From positions 1-26,272 of the forward strand of contig JAVBLV010000008.1 of NCBI GenBank assembly GCA_031553195.1: a stretch of 26,272 nucleotides of DNA, in the 5' to 3' direction. The notes under the pieces are model-generated. The model had not been told where the DNA came from. It saw nothing but the letters and a program-made list of their open reading frames with translations, and did no database searches. Origin of the DNA: JAVBLV01 sp031553195 (GTDB lineage: Bacteria; Bacteroidota; Bacteroidia; Bacteroidales; P3). The translations under genes and the position numbers were made by a program. The stretch's first letter is position 1. Each line of letters opens with the position of its first letter. Shown piece after piece: positions 7,778 to 17,763 of this stretch.

Positions 7778-10700
7778 CTATTGAACGATCAATTTTTCGA
7801 CCTTGGTCCAGTTTTTATGCGTGAAATGTAGTAAATAGGTTCCTTTTGCCAAACCTTGTAAGGCAATGTCTTTATTTACTGTGGGACGACAATTGAACTT
7901 TTCTTTTCTCAAAATTTTACCTTCCGGCGTCATTAAAACCATTTCTATTTCTCCGCTTGCGCCTTCAATGCTTATTGTGGTATAATCGCGTGCCGGATTG
8001 GGCGAAAGTATTATTTTTGCAGAAGATTTTTCTGCGAACAAAACGCCGGCGTCAAGAATCAATTTTTTTATCCAGTCTCCGCGTGAACCATCATCGCAAA
8101 TTCCTCTTACGCAAACATATTGAGGAATATAGGGATTAGGAATTTTTTCCCAAATGCCGTCCGGAGCGCTTTCTTCCTTTATTGTTCCGGCATCAGGGTC
8201 TGTATCAACCGGCACAATGGTCAATTCCCAGTTTTTATGGCACGGATTGTGGTTCCAGCTTACAAATACGCTGTCGCGGGCGGTGTTATAAGGCGCTTCG
8301 ATAACGCTTAATGCTTGACAACGGACAGTCGTAAACAATTTTGGGTTATTGAAATCTCCTGTATCGCCTACATTGCAAATGGGTCGTATGCGAAGTAAGT
8401 AAGTAGTTTCCGGATCAAGTCCCGTTATTGTGTCGGGAATTTGCGTAGCTTCTTTATAAGAGGTATTGCCTCCGCTTAGAGGGACATAAGCCAGTTGCCA
8501 TTTATTTTGTCCGGCGGCAGCGCTCCAATTAACAATAACCGAAGACGCGCAAGTTTCGAGGCTGATATTTTTTACCGTGTCGCAACGACCTATGGTAAAT
8601 GTTTTTATAACCGGACTACTGGCGTCGTATTCGGAACAAATGTTGCGCACCGAAACAGTATAATGATTTCCCCTGGTTAATCCACTGACAACGTCAGAAT
8701 TAACATTTACAGTATGAGAAGCAATTATTGAGTTCCCTTCTTTCCAAACCACTTCCCATTGCGTTTGTCCTGAAGCATCCCAATTTGCGGTAGCATTTGT
8801 TCCTGCATTAGAAACAGATAAGTTTTCCACTATAGGACAGTAAGGAATTTTTACTGAGATATTATCAATGAATAAATCATTGTCGCCATTGCCGTCGATG
8901 GTAGATACCCCATAAAAAGCGATACGCGCATTTCCGGGAACGCCTCTTAAACGGATACTAATGCGTTCGCCGGTTACATTATGCGAAATATTATTAAATG
9001 ATCTGGACGCTCCTTGGTTATCCCATACGGCAACAGTATCGTTTATAGACCAATTTCCATCTCTCGAAACCAATACCATAAATTTATCGTCGGAACAATC
9101 GCCTGTGGAAGGAGTGGAGACATTATGTCCTACCAACGCCAGATCAAATTCTAATAGCGCGTTGCCTGTAGCGCCCAAGTCAATAGGAGGAGAAATTAAC
9201 CAGTCGTTAATTTGCGTATTTCCGAAAATATTCAATGCTGTTCCGCTTGACGGGTTGCTTACATCATTGGCAAAAGGTTTTCTTTGCCACGTTTCGCGTT
9301 CGGTTGCTATTACCGGATTATTTAAGATTACAATTCCTCCGGAAAGGTTTAATAAACCTTCTTTTCTATCCCAGCAAGAAGGAGGAAACGCTTCGCCTTC
9401 GAAGTTTTCGGCAAAAGGCAGATTTTCGGAAGCGCAAGCCGTATTTGCCTGAACATATATCCATGCGCCCGTATCGACGGCGTTGCATTTAGAGCGTACG
9501 CGAATTAGATAATCGGTTCCGGACTGTAATCCGCTAATGATACAAGAGTCGGCGGTTGTCGAGGGCATATTGTTCCATGTCGCGCCTGTTGCCGGTTTAT
9601 ATTGAATGTCATAGCCGGTAGTCGACGGAACAGCGTTCCATTTTACTTTGATAACCGGACTTATTCTTGCATAGGTTGATAAGCCTGTAATATCTCCGCA
9701 AATAGGAATCGGTTCTATGAAAATATCATCTATGAAAATATTTTCAAAGGCGGCGTTTTGTCCGTGCAAGAAAACAATAACGTCGCCGTTAGTAGTCGCC
9801 GTATTGAAAAGTACTTTATATTCTCTCCATGCTGTTGTTAGTTTAACGCTATCTTGTAGTTCGAAGGTAGAAATATCCGATGAATTTGTCAGGTAGCCCA
9901 CAATTAGTACGCTATTTATGGAAGCGCCTTTTGCCATAAACCGTACTCGCATGCTATTAATGGGTTCTGAAAAGTAAGGACTAATCAAGGCTGTTTTTTC
10001 TGTCGGCGATGAATTTCCATTATAGAGATAATAGCAATTAGGATTTGAATAGGAGTTTCCGTCATAAACAAAAGTGGAGGCTGTGGAATTATCCTTTACA
10101 AACGACCAGCACGCAGGCGCATTGGGGGTATTGTTTGAACCGGCAGTCATATTGTCGAAAGTTTCTACAATAGGGAATGTATATGCACAGGGCGTTTTAA
10201 TTAATATGGAGTCTGTCCAATCTCCTACATTTCCGTTGCCGCAATTGGAACGCACTTTTACAAAGTACCATGTATCAGGAGCTAAACCTTGTAAAGTAGC
10301 GGAAACGTTGCTTGCTTGCGGTCCTGCTATCCAGTTGGCCGATGCAGCCGTATCGCGATAAAAAATATCGAAATTTCCTGTTCCCGTTGAATTCCAGGTC
10401 AAATTAACAGATGTAGGAGAAGCGAATCCTGTGTTTCTTAAATCGGTTACTCCGAAACAGGGTGAAATTTCTACAGACAGGTCGTCTATCGATAAGTAGT
10501 ATGGAGTTGTATTCGCTTTGCAGCGGATAGCAAAGCAATACGTTCCGGATTGAGATGGCGTATAATACCCCATATATTGCCGATAGTCGCCGTTTATTAT
10601 GTTTGTCAAAGGCGCGCCTATAGTAGCAAGGGTATCCTGTATATTTTGATTGGAACAAACTTTGGCCTCCAGTTTTTCCCATCCGTCGTACTCGTCGGTT

Positions 10701-13700
10701 CTGTAGTAGAACGAGAACTTATAAGTTCCTCCTGATTGCAGGTTGAACTTTGGAGTGAAAATATAATCGTTCGAGCTCTTCACAAAACTAGCAAATTTAT
10801 TGCCGCTTCTTGCCGCGCGGTTATAGTTGATTTGGGCGGACATTTCCGTGACGACATGCGTTCCTAAACTGGTTGCGCCCATGCAAAGCGGAAGTCTGTT
10901 CGATGCGGTAATATTTTCAAATCCTTCTCTCCAAGGAAGCGTTTGGGGCGCGCAAGGGAAAAGAAATTCAACGGGTAAGGATGATGTATTGGGGTTTTCC
11001 GGACAGTTGTTTTTTACATAAATTTCATACGTATAGCCATTATTTAAGCGATTTAAAATACCAAGCGTATAGGTCGTGTCCGAAGTATTCTCCGAACGCC
11101 AGGCGGTATTCCCGTCAATTTCTCTGTAAAATACCGTAAACGATTCTCCCGATGAACTCCATTTCAGATTTATGCTGGTATCGGAATAAGAATCGACTCT
11201 GAGGATGGCGGGCTTGAGACATGACGCGTTGGCAACACATATATTATCAATATTTAAGAAATCATTGGCGTTAATTACTGTTGATTCGGCATAAAAAGCC
11301 GCCCTGATGGTTGTTTGCATCCGGTTTAACGGAATATGGAACGTTTGGTAATTTTCGTTCAGACCGGAATAGGGATAGTTTGCAGTTGGTTCGCTGCTCC
11401 AGACGGTCGCATCGGTAGGATCCCAGGTCTCTCCGCCGTCGAATGAAACCAAAACAATAAACTTGTCGTCGGATCCCCTGCCGGGCGATCCGTTTCCATT
11501 GGCCGTCGACGATAATTTAACGTCAAAACCTAACGCCCAGTTTTCATCGGCTTGTCCCAATTCAATTTGCGGGGTTATCAGCCAATCTCTTTTATCTACG
11601 TTAGCCATATTGATGCTTGCTGTTTTACTTCCATTTATTTCTCCCTGTATCCAATGCGTGGCGACGGAACTCATCTCCGAATTGTGCATTATTATATAAG
11701 GAGTACATAATAATTGCTTACGTTCCCAGCAGGAATTAGGCGGGAATGTGGCCGAACTATCAAATGTTTCATTCCAAGGAGTAAGAGCCGGAACGCATTT
11801 CGTGCTGAATGTGTAAATAGGAGTGGAGTAACTTTCATACGATAATCCGCAATAGGTTATGGCCTTTATTTGATAAGTCGTAGCCGGTTGTAGATTTTCG
11901 AGCGTGTATGAATTGTTGTTAGATGCAACGTAGATGGTGTCCCAGTTATTAACAGTAGCTGGTTTATATATAAAGCGCACGCCTTCGGCATTTAGGCTCA
12001 AGTTATATTGAATGGTTGCTTCGTAACCTGTCGTTTCGGTAATTTCCAGATCGTCGGGCGGCGCGCATTCTAATTTTGAAATTTCTATGTTGTCTACCGA
12101 GGCGGGGGGTTGGGAACCTGAATTCGCGTCGTTTCTCCAATAAAATACCAGATAATATACGCCAGGTTGCGAAATACGGAACGAAACTTCTTTTGTCTGC
12201 CAAGTGTTTTTATTATATAAAGCAGTAGATCCGTAAAGATTTATTCCGTAAGATTCCGTAAATGTGCTCCCTGCCGTAACAAAAGGAATATTGGAGGGAA
12301 TAAGAAAAACTTTGAGATTGTCGGAAATCTCTCCCATATTCTGCCAATCATATTTTATGGAATAATCTGATATTTCATCGAATAAGATACTTTTGGCGGC
12401 ATATACCTGCGAACTCGTAGTAAGCTTGTACCTATTCACAATTCCATTGGTATCGGAGATATACAGTCCTTTTGTTCCTCCGTTTGCAGAAGCGCTGTCA
12501 ATAAACCAGGCATTGGTTTGAGTCCCGTTTATCAGTCTCCAGTCCGACACATACCCTTCAAAATATTCGGTAAAAGGAATTGATTCGGGAGTGTTGGTAG
12601 TCGTAACTTTAAATGTGTCGGACCATATTCCGGACGAACAATTGGCCTTTATTCGAAATGTGTAATTCTCTAAAGAGCTTAATCCAAGTATTGTATATGA
12701 ATTGGTCATTGAAGTCGAACTTTGCGTATAGCTCGAACGGGTTTCCGTAAATTCAATGGTATAACCCATAGGAGCCTGCATGTCTTTCCACCTGATTTCT
12801 ATTTTATTATCATAAACATTGGTAAAGATATTACTTACTTTCTGGCAGGCGGTTATGGAATCAATATAAACGTCGTCTAAAAATATTTTTGTAGAAGGCG
12901 TATTTTTGTTATGTCCGAAAGCGATATTTGCATTTTCGCCTAAATATTCCGTAAAGTCAACCACATAGGTATTCCACTCTGTAGTAAGCGGGATTGTTTC
13001 GATCAAAGTGAAAGAATTTAAACTGTCGGTATTCATAACGCCGACCGACAAGTTTTGTCCAAAAGTATTGGTTCTGGCTTTAAAGCGAACTTGTAAAACC
13101 GGCATTGGGAAGGCGGGGTTTATTTTAGGAGATGCATAGTACAATACGTCGGAAGAGGAACAGTTTCCATTCGACATGGCTATGCCCTTGGCGGGAGAAA
13201 CATATTCTCCCGAAGTCGTAGTGGCAGACACGCTTCCAATGACATTATTCCGCATTTGCGTCCAGTTATCGATTGTAGTTCCGTCAAAATTTTGAGACAA
13301 CGGAATATCAAAAGCCGTCCAGAAGTTAATGGAATATGTCCAGGCGCCGGCATTGTTTCCGCAATTAGATTTCATACTAAGGTCATAATATTTCCCCGAG
13401 ATCAAACCGGATAAAGTATCCGGTAATACCACTCCCGAAACGGTTGTCCAGTTTGTAGTCCCTTTTATCTTGAAACGGATATCGTAAGCGGTGGCGTTTT
13501 CAACCTCGTCACATGAAATTACCGCCGTTGTTCCTGCAATATTCCTTATTTTTATGTTGGCCCTGTCAATATCCGGACAATTAGGAATTTTTTCTATGAA
13601 TATATCATCAAGATATATGCTTTGCGAAGTCGCTGTATTCCCGTGTAAAAACACAAGATATTTTCCGGTAAAGCTAGCCGTATCAAAAGAAACTATGTAT

Positions 13701-15739
13701 TCTGCCCAGGCATTGGTCAATTGGATTGCTTTATGCAACCTAAACGTTGAAAGATCGGCAGGGTTTGTCAAATAACCGACATTCAAAATAACTCCGTTGG
13801 CGCTTGCTTTTGAAAAGAAGCGCGTACGGACATCCCGTACGGAATTTGAAAATTGAGAACTGATTAAAGCAGTTTTTTGCGTCTGGGTCGAAGAGGTGTT
13901 TGATAACAAATAGCAATTGGGGGAACTATTGTTATCGGAGGAATATACATAAGTATAGGCAGAGGAATAATCCTTCACATACGACCAGCATGTAGGCGCG
14001 TTGGGATTGTTATAGGCTCCTGTCGGCGTGTTGTCGAAATTTTCAAACAAGGGCAATGCTACCGGCGCGCAAGTTGTGGAACTTTTGATTACGGACGTAA
14101 AAATTCCCAGTTGGTTGTTTCCGCAATTACTTTGCGCTTTAAATTCGTAAGTCGTATTGGGATCAAGTCCTCCTATTCCTCCAACAGCGCCGGAAACGGC
14201 AAGCGTTTGCCAATTGACGTCGGTTGTTTTTTTGTAAAGTATATTGAATTGGCTTGCCATAGAGGTATATTGAACTGCAATAGAATCATGCGCGGAATAA
14301 ATTACCTTTAAATCGAATACGTCTGCGCAATTGGGAATTAATTCAATATTAACATCGTCCAGGTAAATACTTTGGTTGCTTGCCGTTTGTCCGTGCATAA
14401 TAACGACCGCCGCTTTTTGAGGAATGGAAGTAACGCTATTGAAAGGAATTATATATTGGGTATGGGCAACTGTAAGGGTAACGCTATCTATAGATACAAA
14501 AGAATTGCTGTTGTGAGGATCCGTTAAATAGCCGACGGCTAATTTGGGCATTGGAGTACTTGCCCAGGCCGCTCTTGCCATGAAGCGCGCCCGTACGGTA
14601 TTTATAGATTCCGAAAAAGGAGGGCTTATCAACCCTTCTTTTTCACCGCCTTTAACAGTGTTCCCGTTTTTTAAATAATAGACGTTCGGAGGCGAGTTAG
14701 AATTTGTCGAAGAACTGTATACGAAAGCATAACCAGATAAGTTGTCCATCACAAAAGACCAGCAGGCGGGCGCGTTAGGCGCATAATACCCTCCTACGGT
14801 AGCATTGTCGAAATTCTCGAAAAAGGGTAGCGCCATAGGACTGCAATCAGTTTTAAATGCTATACTATAAGAGGAATAGCTGGTATCCGTCGCGCTGCAT
14901 TTGGCTTTTACTTTTAGGTCGTATGTAGTGTTTGGCGTAAGGTTTGAAAGGGTGTGGGCGCTGCTGTTGGCAATCTCTTCCGTCCATGTAGAGGCGGTCT
15001 GTAATTTATAACAGACAATCCATTGCGATTCATTGCCAATAGGTATCCAATTAATATCGGCAGTCGTCGAACTGGCGCTTGAAACGCTTAAAGAAGCGAT
15101 GGCAGGACATGTAATGGCAGAACCGATGGTAAGTTGGATATTAGGCCGGTTGCTATTTCTTCCAACCTGAGGCCATGAATATTGGTCGGCAAAGGAAACA
15201 TTATCATCTATGTAATTGTTTTGACGTACATATGCATTATTATTGTTACCGGCAGCGCTGTAATACCAATTTACGGTTTTTCCGCTGCTTCCTCCGTCGC
15301 AGGCTACTAAAACCATTAGGTTTCCTGTTCCTCCATAATTAAAAGGAATTTGCAAGGGAGTTGTTACCCATCCGTTCGAGGCGGGGCAAGTGATTGTGCC
15401 GCTATAAACAAGCGTAGCGCCATATATAAGATTACTCCAAACCAAAAGAGTTGTGGTGTCCAGTTGTGAATTGGCAAGAGGAATCTCTTTTAAATAAATT
15501 TTAACAGGAATATCATACTGCGTTCCGGCAGATCTATTCCAAGCCAGACTGACTATTCCGCCTGCAATTAAACCGTCGGAGGGGGTATATATGCTGGCCG
15601 TCCTTTCATAGCCGTACGAGTTGGCAACGGGCCCAACTTGGCTGGTTGTTCCGCTTCCAATGGTGATTACCGTTGTTTGCGCATGGAGCGTTACATTGAT
15701 AAACCACAAAATGCTTAGGAAAAAGAGTAGTTTTTTCAT
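7778..15739 (-). CDS. Giant modular T9SS surface protein (fibronectin III / cleaved-adhesin-like)
   Basis: A 2653-residue predicted cell-surface protein, probably an adhesin. A signal peptide (MKKLLFFLSILWFINVTLHAQ) leads into a beta-rich N-terminal domain (about 22-210). Eight alternating pairs follow: a fibronectin type III domain, then a MAM/cleaved-adhesin-like ('choice-of-anchor J' type) domain. The latter start near residues 299, 556, 810, 1050, 1314, 1596, 1850 and 2101, and most show an ENFD-like start, a CW and a DD(I/V) near the end. Three more fibronectin domains (about 2300-2562) and a type A T9SS sorting domain (LSPNPARDY at about 2579 to the end) close the protein. Nearly every domain border carries a Cys, and most fibronectin domains have a second one (NCGN, KCSA), so disulfides are likely. 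The gene is monocistronic: 5' promoter motif, 3' terminator. Ligand unknown. Confidence 0.9.
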   Translation of the reverse strand: MKKLLFFLSILWFINVTLHAQTTVITIGSGTTSQVGPVANSYGYERTASIYTPSDGLIAGGIVSLAWNRSAGTQYDIPVKIYLKEIPLANSQLDTTTLLVWSNLIYGATLVYSGTITCPASNGWVTTPLQIPFNYGGTGNLMVLVACDGGSSGKTVNWYYSAAGNNNNAYVRQNNYIDDNVSFADQYSWPQVGRNSNRPNIQLTIGSAITCPAIASLSVSSASSTTADINWIPIGNESQWIVCYKLQTASTWTEEIANSSAHTLSNLTPNTTYDLKVKAKCSATDTSYSSYSIAFKTDCSPMALPFFENFDNATVGGYYAPNAPACWSFVMDNLSGYAFVYSSSTNSNSPPNVYYLKNGNTVKGGEKEGLISPPFSESINTVRARFMARAAWASTPMPKLAVGYLTDPHNSNSFVSIDSVTLTVAHTQYIIPFNSVTSIPQKAAVVIMHGQTASNQSIYLDDVNIELIPNCADVFDLKVIYSAHDSIAVQYTSMASQFNILYKKTTDVNWQTLAVSGAVGGIGGLDPNTTYEFKAQSNCGNNQLGIFTSVIKSSTTCAPVALPLFENFDNTPTGAYNNPNAPTCWSYVKDYSSAYTYVYSSDNNSSPNCYLLSNTSSTQTQKTALISSQFSNSVRDVRTRFFSKASANGVILNVGYLTNPADLSTFRLHKAIQLTNAWAEYIVSFDTASFTGKYLVFLHGNTATSQSIYLDDIFIEKIPNCPDIDRANIKIRNIAGTTAVISCDEVENATAYDIRFKIKGTTNWTTVSGVVLPDTLSGLISGKYYDLSMKSNCGNNAGAWTYSINFWTAFDIPLSQNFDGTTIDNWTQMRNNVIGSVSATTTSGEYVSPAKGIAMSNGNCSSSDVLYYASPKINPAFPMPVLQVRFKARTNTFGQNLSVGVMNTDSLNSFTLIETIPLTTEWNTYVVDFTEYLGENANIAFGHNKNTPSTKIFLDDVYIDSITACQKVSNIFTNVYDNKIEIRWKDMQAPMGYTIEFTETRSSYTQSSTSMTNSYTILGLSSLENYTFRIKANCSSGIWSDTFKVTTTNTPESIPFTEYFEGYVSDWRLINGTQTNAWFIDSASANGGTKGLYISDTNGIVNRYKLTTSSQVYAAKSILFDEISDYSIKYDWQNMGEISDNLKVFLIPSNIPFVTAGSTFTESYGINLYGSTALYNKNTWQTKEVSFRISQPGVYYLVFYWRNDANSGSQPPASVDNIEISKLECAPPDDLEITETTGYEATIQYNLSLNAEGVRFIYKPATVNNWDTIYVASNNNSYTLENLQPATTYQIKAITYCGLSYESYSTPIYTFSTKCVPALTPWNETFDSSATFPPNSCWERKQLLCTPYIIMHNSEMSSVATHWIQGEINGSKTASINMANVDKRDWLITPQIELGQADENWALGFDVKLSSTANGNGSPGRGSDDKFIVLVSFDGGETWDPTDATVWSSEPTANYPYSGLNENYQTFHIPLNRMQTTIRAAFYAESTVINANDFLNIDNICVANASCLKPAILRVDSYSDTSINLKWSSSGESFTVFYREIDGNTAWRSENTSDTTYTLGILNRLNNGYTYEIYVKNNCPENPNTSSLPVEFLFPCAPQTLPWREGFENITASNRLPLCMGATSLGTHVVTEMSAQINYNRAARSGNKFASFVKSSNDYIFTPKFNLQSGGTYKFSFYYRTDEYDGWEKLEAKVCSNQNIQDTLATIGAPLTNIINGDYRQYMGYYTPSQSGTYCFAIRCKANTTPYYLSIDDLSVEISPCFGVTDLRNTGFASPTSVNLTWNSTGTGNFDIFYRDTAASANWIAGPQASNVSATLQGLAPDTWYFVKVRSNCGNGNVGDWTDSILIKTPCAYTFPIVETFDNMTAGSNNTPNAPACWSFVKDNSTASTFVYDGNSYSNPNCYYLYNGNSSPTEKTALISPYFSEPINSMRVRFMAKGASINSVLIVGYLTNSSDISTFELQDSVKLTTAWREYKVLFNTATTNGDVIVFLHGQNAAFENIFIDDIFIEPIPICGDITGLSTYARISPVIKVKWNAVPSTTGYDIQYKPATGATWNNMPSTTADSCIISGLQSGTDYLIRVRSKCNAVDTGAWIYVQANTACASENLPFAENFEGEAFPPSCWDRKEGLLNLSGGIVILNNPVIATERETWQRKPFANDVSNPSSGTALNIFGNTQINDWLISPPIDLGATGNALLEFDLALVGHNVSTPSTGDCSDDKFMVLVSRDGNWSINDTVAVWDNQGASRSFNNISHNVTGERISIRLRGVPGNARIAFYGVSTIDGNGDNDLFIDNISVKIPYCPIVENLSVSNAGTNATANWDASGQTQWEVVWKEGNSIIASHTVNVNSDVVSGLTRGNHYTVSVRNICSEYDASSPVIKTFTIGRCDTVKNISLETCASSVIVNWSAAAGQNKWQLAYVPLSGGNTSYKEATQIPDTITGLDPETTYLLRIRPICNVGDTGDFNNPKLFTTVRCQALSVIEAPYNTARDSVFVSWNHNPCHKNWELTIVPVDTDPDAGTIKEESAPDGIWEKIPNPYIPQYVCVRGICDDGSRGDWIKKLILDAGVLFAEKSSAKIILSPNPARDYTTISIEGASGEIEMVLMTPEGKILRKEKFNCRPTVNKDIALQGLAKGTYLLHFTHKNWTKVEKLIVQ

Positions 15740-16343
15740 TTTTGATATTGTTTTTGATTTAAATAAAAATTGAAAAATTATTGATAATTAAGAATTTTTA
15801 ATTCAATGAAATAGATATTTTTAGAGATACTGTTTTGTTGAAATAATTTGTAGTTATTCTTTTTAATACCCTGCAATTATTGCTTTTGTATATTTTAAAT
15901 GTTTAATGATTGAGTGTTATAAAAAGCAAAAGTAACAAATAAAATTTATTTATTTGAAAATTTTGAACCTTATAATTGTCTATTTGAATTAATATATTGA
16001 TAGTTAATTATTTTGATTAAAAACGCGTAGAGGATGTTTTTATAACTAGTTGGTTATTAATAAGGCGAGATTGGACGTTTGGAGGGAAGTTCAAAAAAAA
16101 ATTACTAATGCATTTATAAGCCTACTTTCATAGATTTTCAGATCGCCTGTTAAATATAAATGATATTAAAACCTGCACGACTAAACTTTTAAAATCAACG
16201 CTATTATTATTAATCAGAATGTTTACAAATAATAATGTGTCTCAAAATCCATAAAATATATTCTTATTTTTGTATGCGTTTTGTATTGAGTATTTTGCCT
16301 TATTTTGAGGCATAGATTCAGGGAGGCTCTATAAAATGTAGAA
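15740..16343. other. Long AT-rich intergenic region
   Basis: About 600 bp upstream of the adhesin gene and downstream of the glycosyltransferase gene. A promoter motif occurs at 15927-15934. No convincing reading frame, RNA gene or terminator hairpin for the glycosyltransferase gene was found. The base composition is markedly AT-rich throughout. Confidence 0.6.
15927..15934 (-). promoter_or_regulatory. -7 promoter element of the giant adhesin gene
   Basis: The - strand reads TACTTTTG, a full match to TAnnTTTG, about 190 bp upstream of the start codon. If it is used, the mRNA has a long AT-rich leader of about 180 nt. Confidence 0.5.
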
Positions 16344-17747
16344 TTATTGTATTTTTTTTAGTAACATAAAATTCTCTACGTCAATAATAGGAATATAATT
16401 CTCATTAGAAGAAACGGAATCCGTATTTTGGTTTTGGAGATAATAGGTATGTCCTTTAATTGTATCTAAACAGATATTTTGATATCTGGCAAAGTAACTC
16501 TGCAAGCCCCAATTGGTAAATTCATCAAAATCTACGCTTATCCGGCTGTTCTCAGGAATATATTTGTTGCATGCAAAAACAGTTTGCAGTTCCTTTTTGT
16601 TCCTGGCGATTTTCCCGTATTGCGAAAGCGAAAAAAATATCACAGATATTAATAGGATAAAAGACATTATTTTGAATATTAAAAAGCCTTTGGAATGAAC
16701 TTGTATTTTATCCATCAGGATTTTCAAATAAGGTTGAAAGGGGAGGGCTAAGGCAATAGCCATAAACGGATAAGCGGGCACAATGTAAAAGCCGCTTTGT
16801 TTAGCGCTAAGCATAATAGGCAATATGCCGCAAAGCGATAATGATAAAAATATTAGACTGCTGTTTTTATATGTTTTGAACAAATATGTTTTTTTCTTAA
16901 TGATAAGTATTATCAGTATTATTAATCCTAAAATAATACAAGGAATCAAATTTTCTAATAATTTAGTGATGATATGAAATCTGGTGCCGGCTGTCTCTCT
17001 GTTTCCTGCAATAGACGAAAGTAATTGTTCTTGAATATAAGCGTCGAAAAAAAGTTTGGCTTGAGATGATAAAAAATAAATTGCAACAAAAGGAATGATT
17101 GTGCAGCCCATTAAAATAAGAGTGTCCTGCAAGGCATGTTTAAAAGAAATTTTCTTTGAGAAGATACAAATCAGCAATGGGAGCGTCCAGGGGAAAAGAG
17201 CGACAATTCCTTTGGAAAAAACGCCGAAGAACAAAGATAATCCGCTTAATATCAGAAAAAAATATTTATTTCTTCTTATTCGTCTTAAATAAAAAAGCGC
17301 CGAGCAACAGACGAAAATGCTCATTGTGTTTTCGAGCATATTATTGGTCGCCGCCCAGGTAATGACGGGGATTGAAACAAATAAAAGTAAAGGAAACCAG
17401 GCGGTAATTGTTTCGGAAGTGATTTCTTTCCATATTTTTACAATTAGAAATCCAACCAGAATGATGGCAAAAACGGAATAGAAACGTTCAACGAAAATAC
17501 TGGATCCGAAAATACTGAAGAAAATACTTTCTATCCATAATGCAAAGGGAGGCTGTTCGTGAAATGCAGGAAAAAGGGTTTCGGAGAATTGAGGCGACCA
17601 GAAAGAACCTTTTCCCCAAGCCATGTTTCTTGCAATAGTGGAGTAAAAAACGCCATCCACGAACATGCCATGCGCAAAAAGAAGCGGGGAGCATATTCCC
17701 AAAAAAATAGTCAGGACAGCCAAGTAGAAATAGATGCTTTTCTTCAT
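16344..17747 (-). CDS. GT39/ArnT-like membrane glycosyltransferase
   Basis: A 467-residue polytopic inner-membrane protein of the GT-C fold, in which a lipid-linked sugar is moved to an acceptor on the periplasmic side. The first periplasmic loop has the expected layout: an acidic residue after helix 1 (MFVDGVFYSTIARNM, Asp31, in the place of the catalytic Asp of PMT/ArnT proteins) and then HEQPPFALW at about 63-71, like the KPPL-W motif. About nine to eleven hydrophobic helices follow, and a short soluble C-terminal part. The substrate cannot be inferred. It starts 16 bp after the fucosidase stop, so the two are probably co-transcribed. The pairing suggests glycan handling but does not prove a shared pathway. 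Confidence 0.75.
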   Translation of the reverse strand: MKKSIYFYLAVLTIFLGICSPLLFAHGMFVDGVFYSTIARNMAWGKGSFWSPQFSETLFPAFHEQPPFALWIESIFFSIFGSSIFVERFYSVFAIILVGFLIVKIWKEITSETITAWFPLLLFVSIPVITWAATNNMLENTMSIFVCCSALFYLRRIRRNKYFFLILSGLSLFFGVFSKGIVALFPWTLPLLICIFSKKISFKHALQDTLILMGCTIIPFVAIYFLSSQAKLFFDAYIQEQLLSSIAGNRETAGTRFHIITKLLENLIPCIILGLIILIILIIKKKTYLFKTYKNSSLIFLSLSLCGILPIMLSAKQSGFYIVPAYPFMAIALALPFQPYLKILMDKIQVHSKGFLIFKIMSFILLISVIFFSLSQYGKIARNKKELQTVFACNKYIPENSRISVDFDEFTNWGLQSYFARYQNICLDTIKGHTYYLQNQNTDSVSSNENYIPIIDVENFMLLKKIQ

Positions 17748-17763
17748 AAAGAAAATTACTCCG

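Noticed and set aside
8961..9452. A 163-residue + strand frame opposite the giant adhesin gene
   Set aside because: The opposite strand encodes conserved fibronectin and adhesin-like domains throughout; this frame shows no domain, signal or initiation site.
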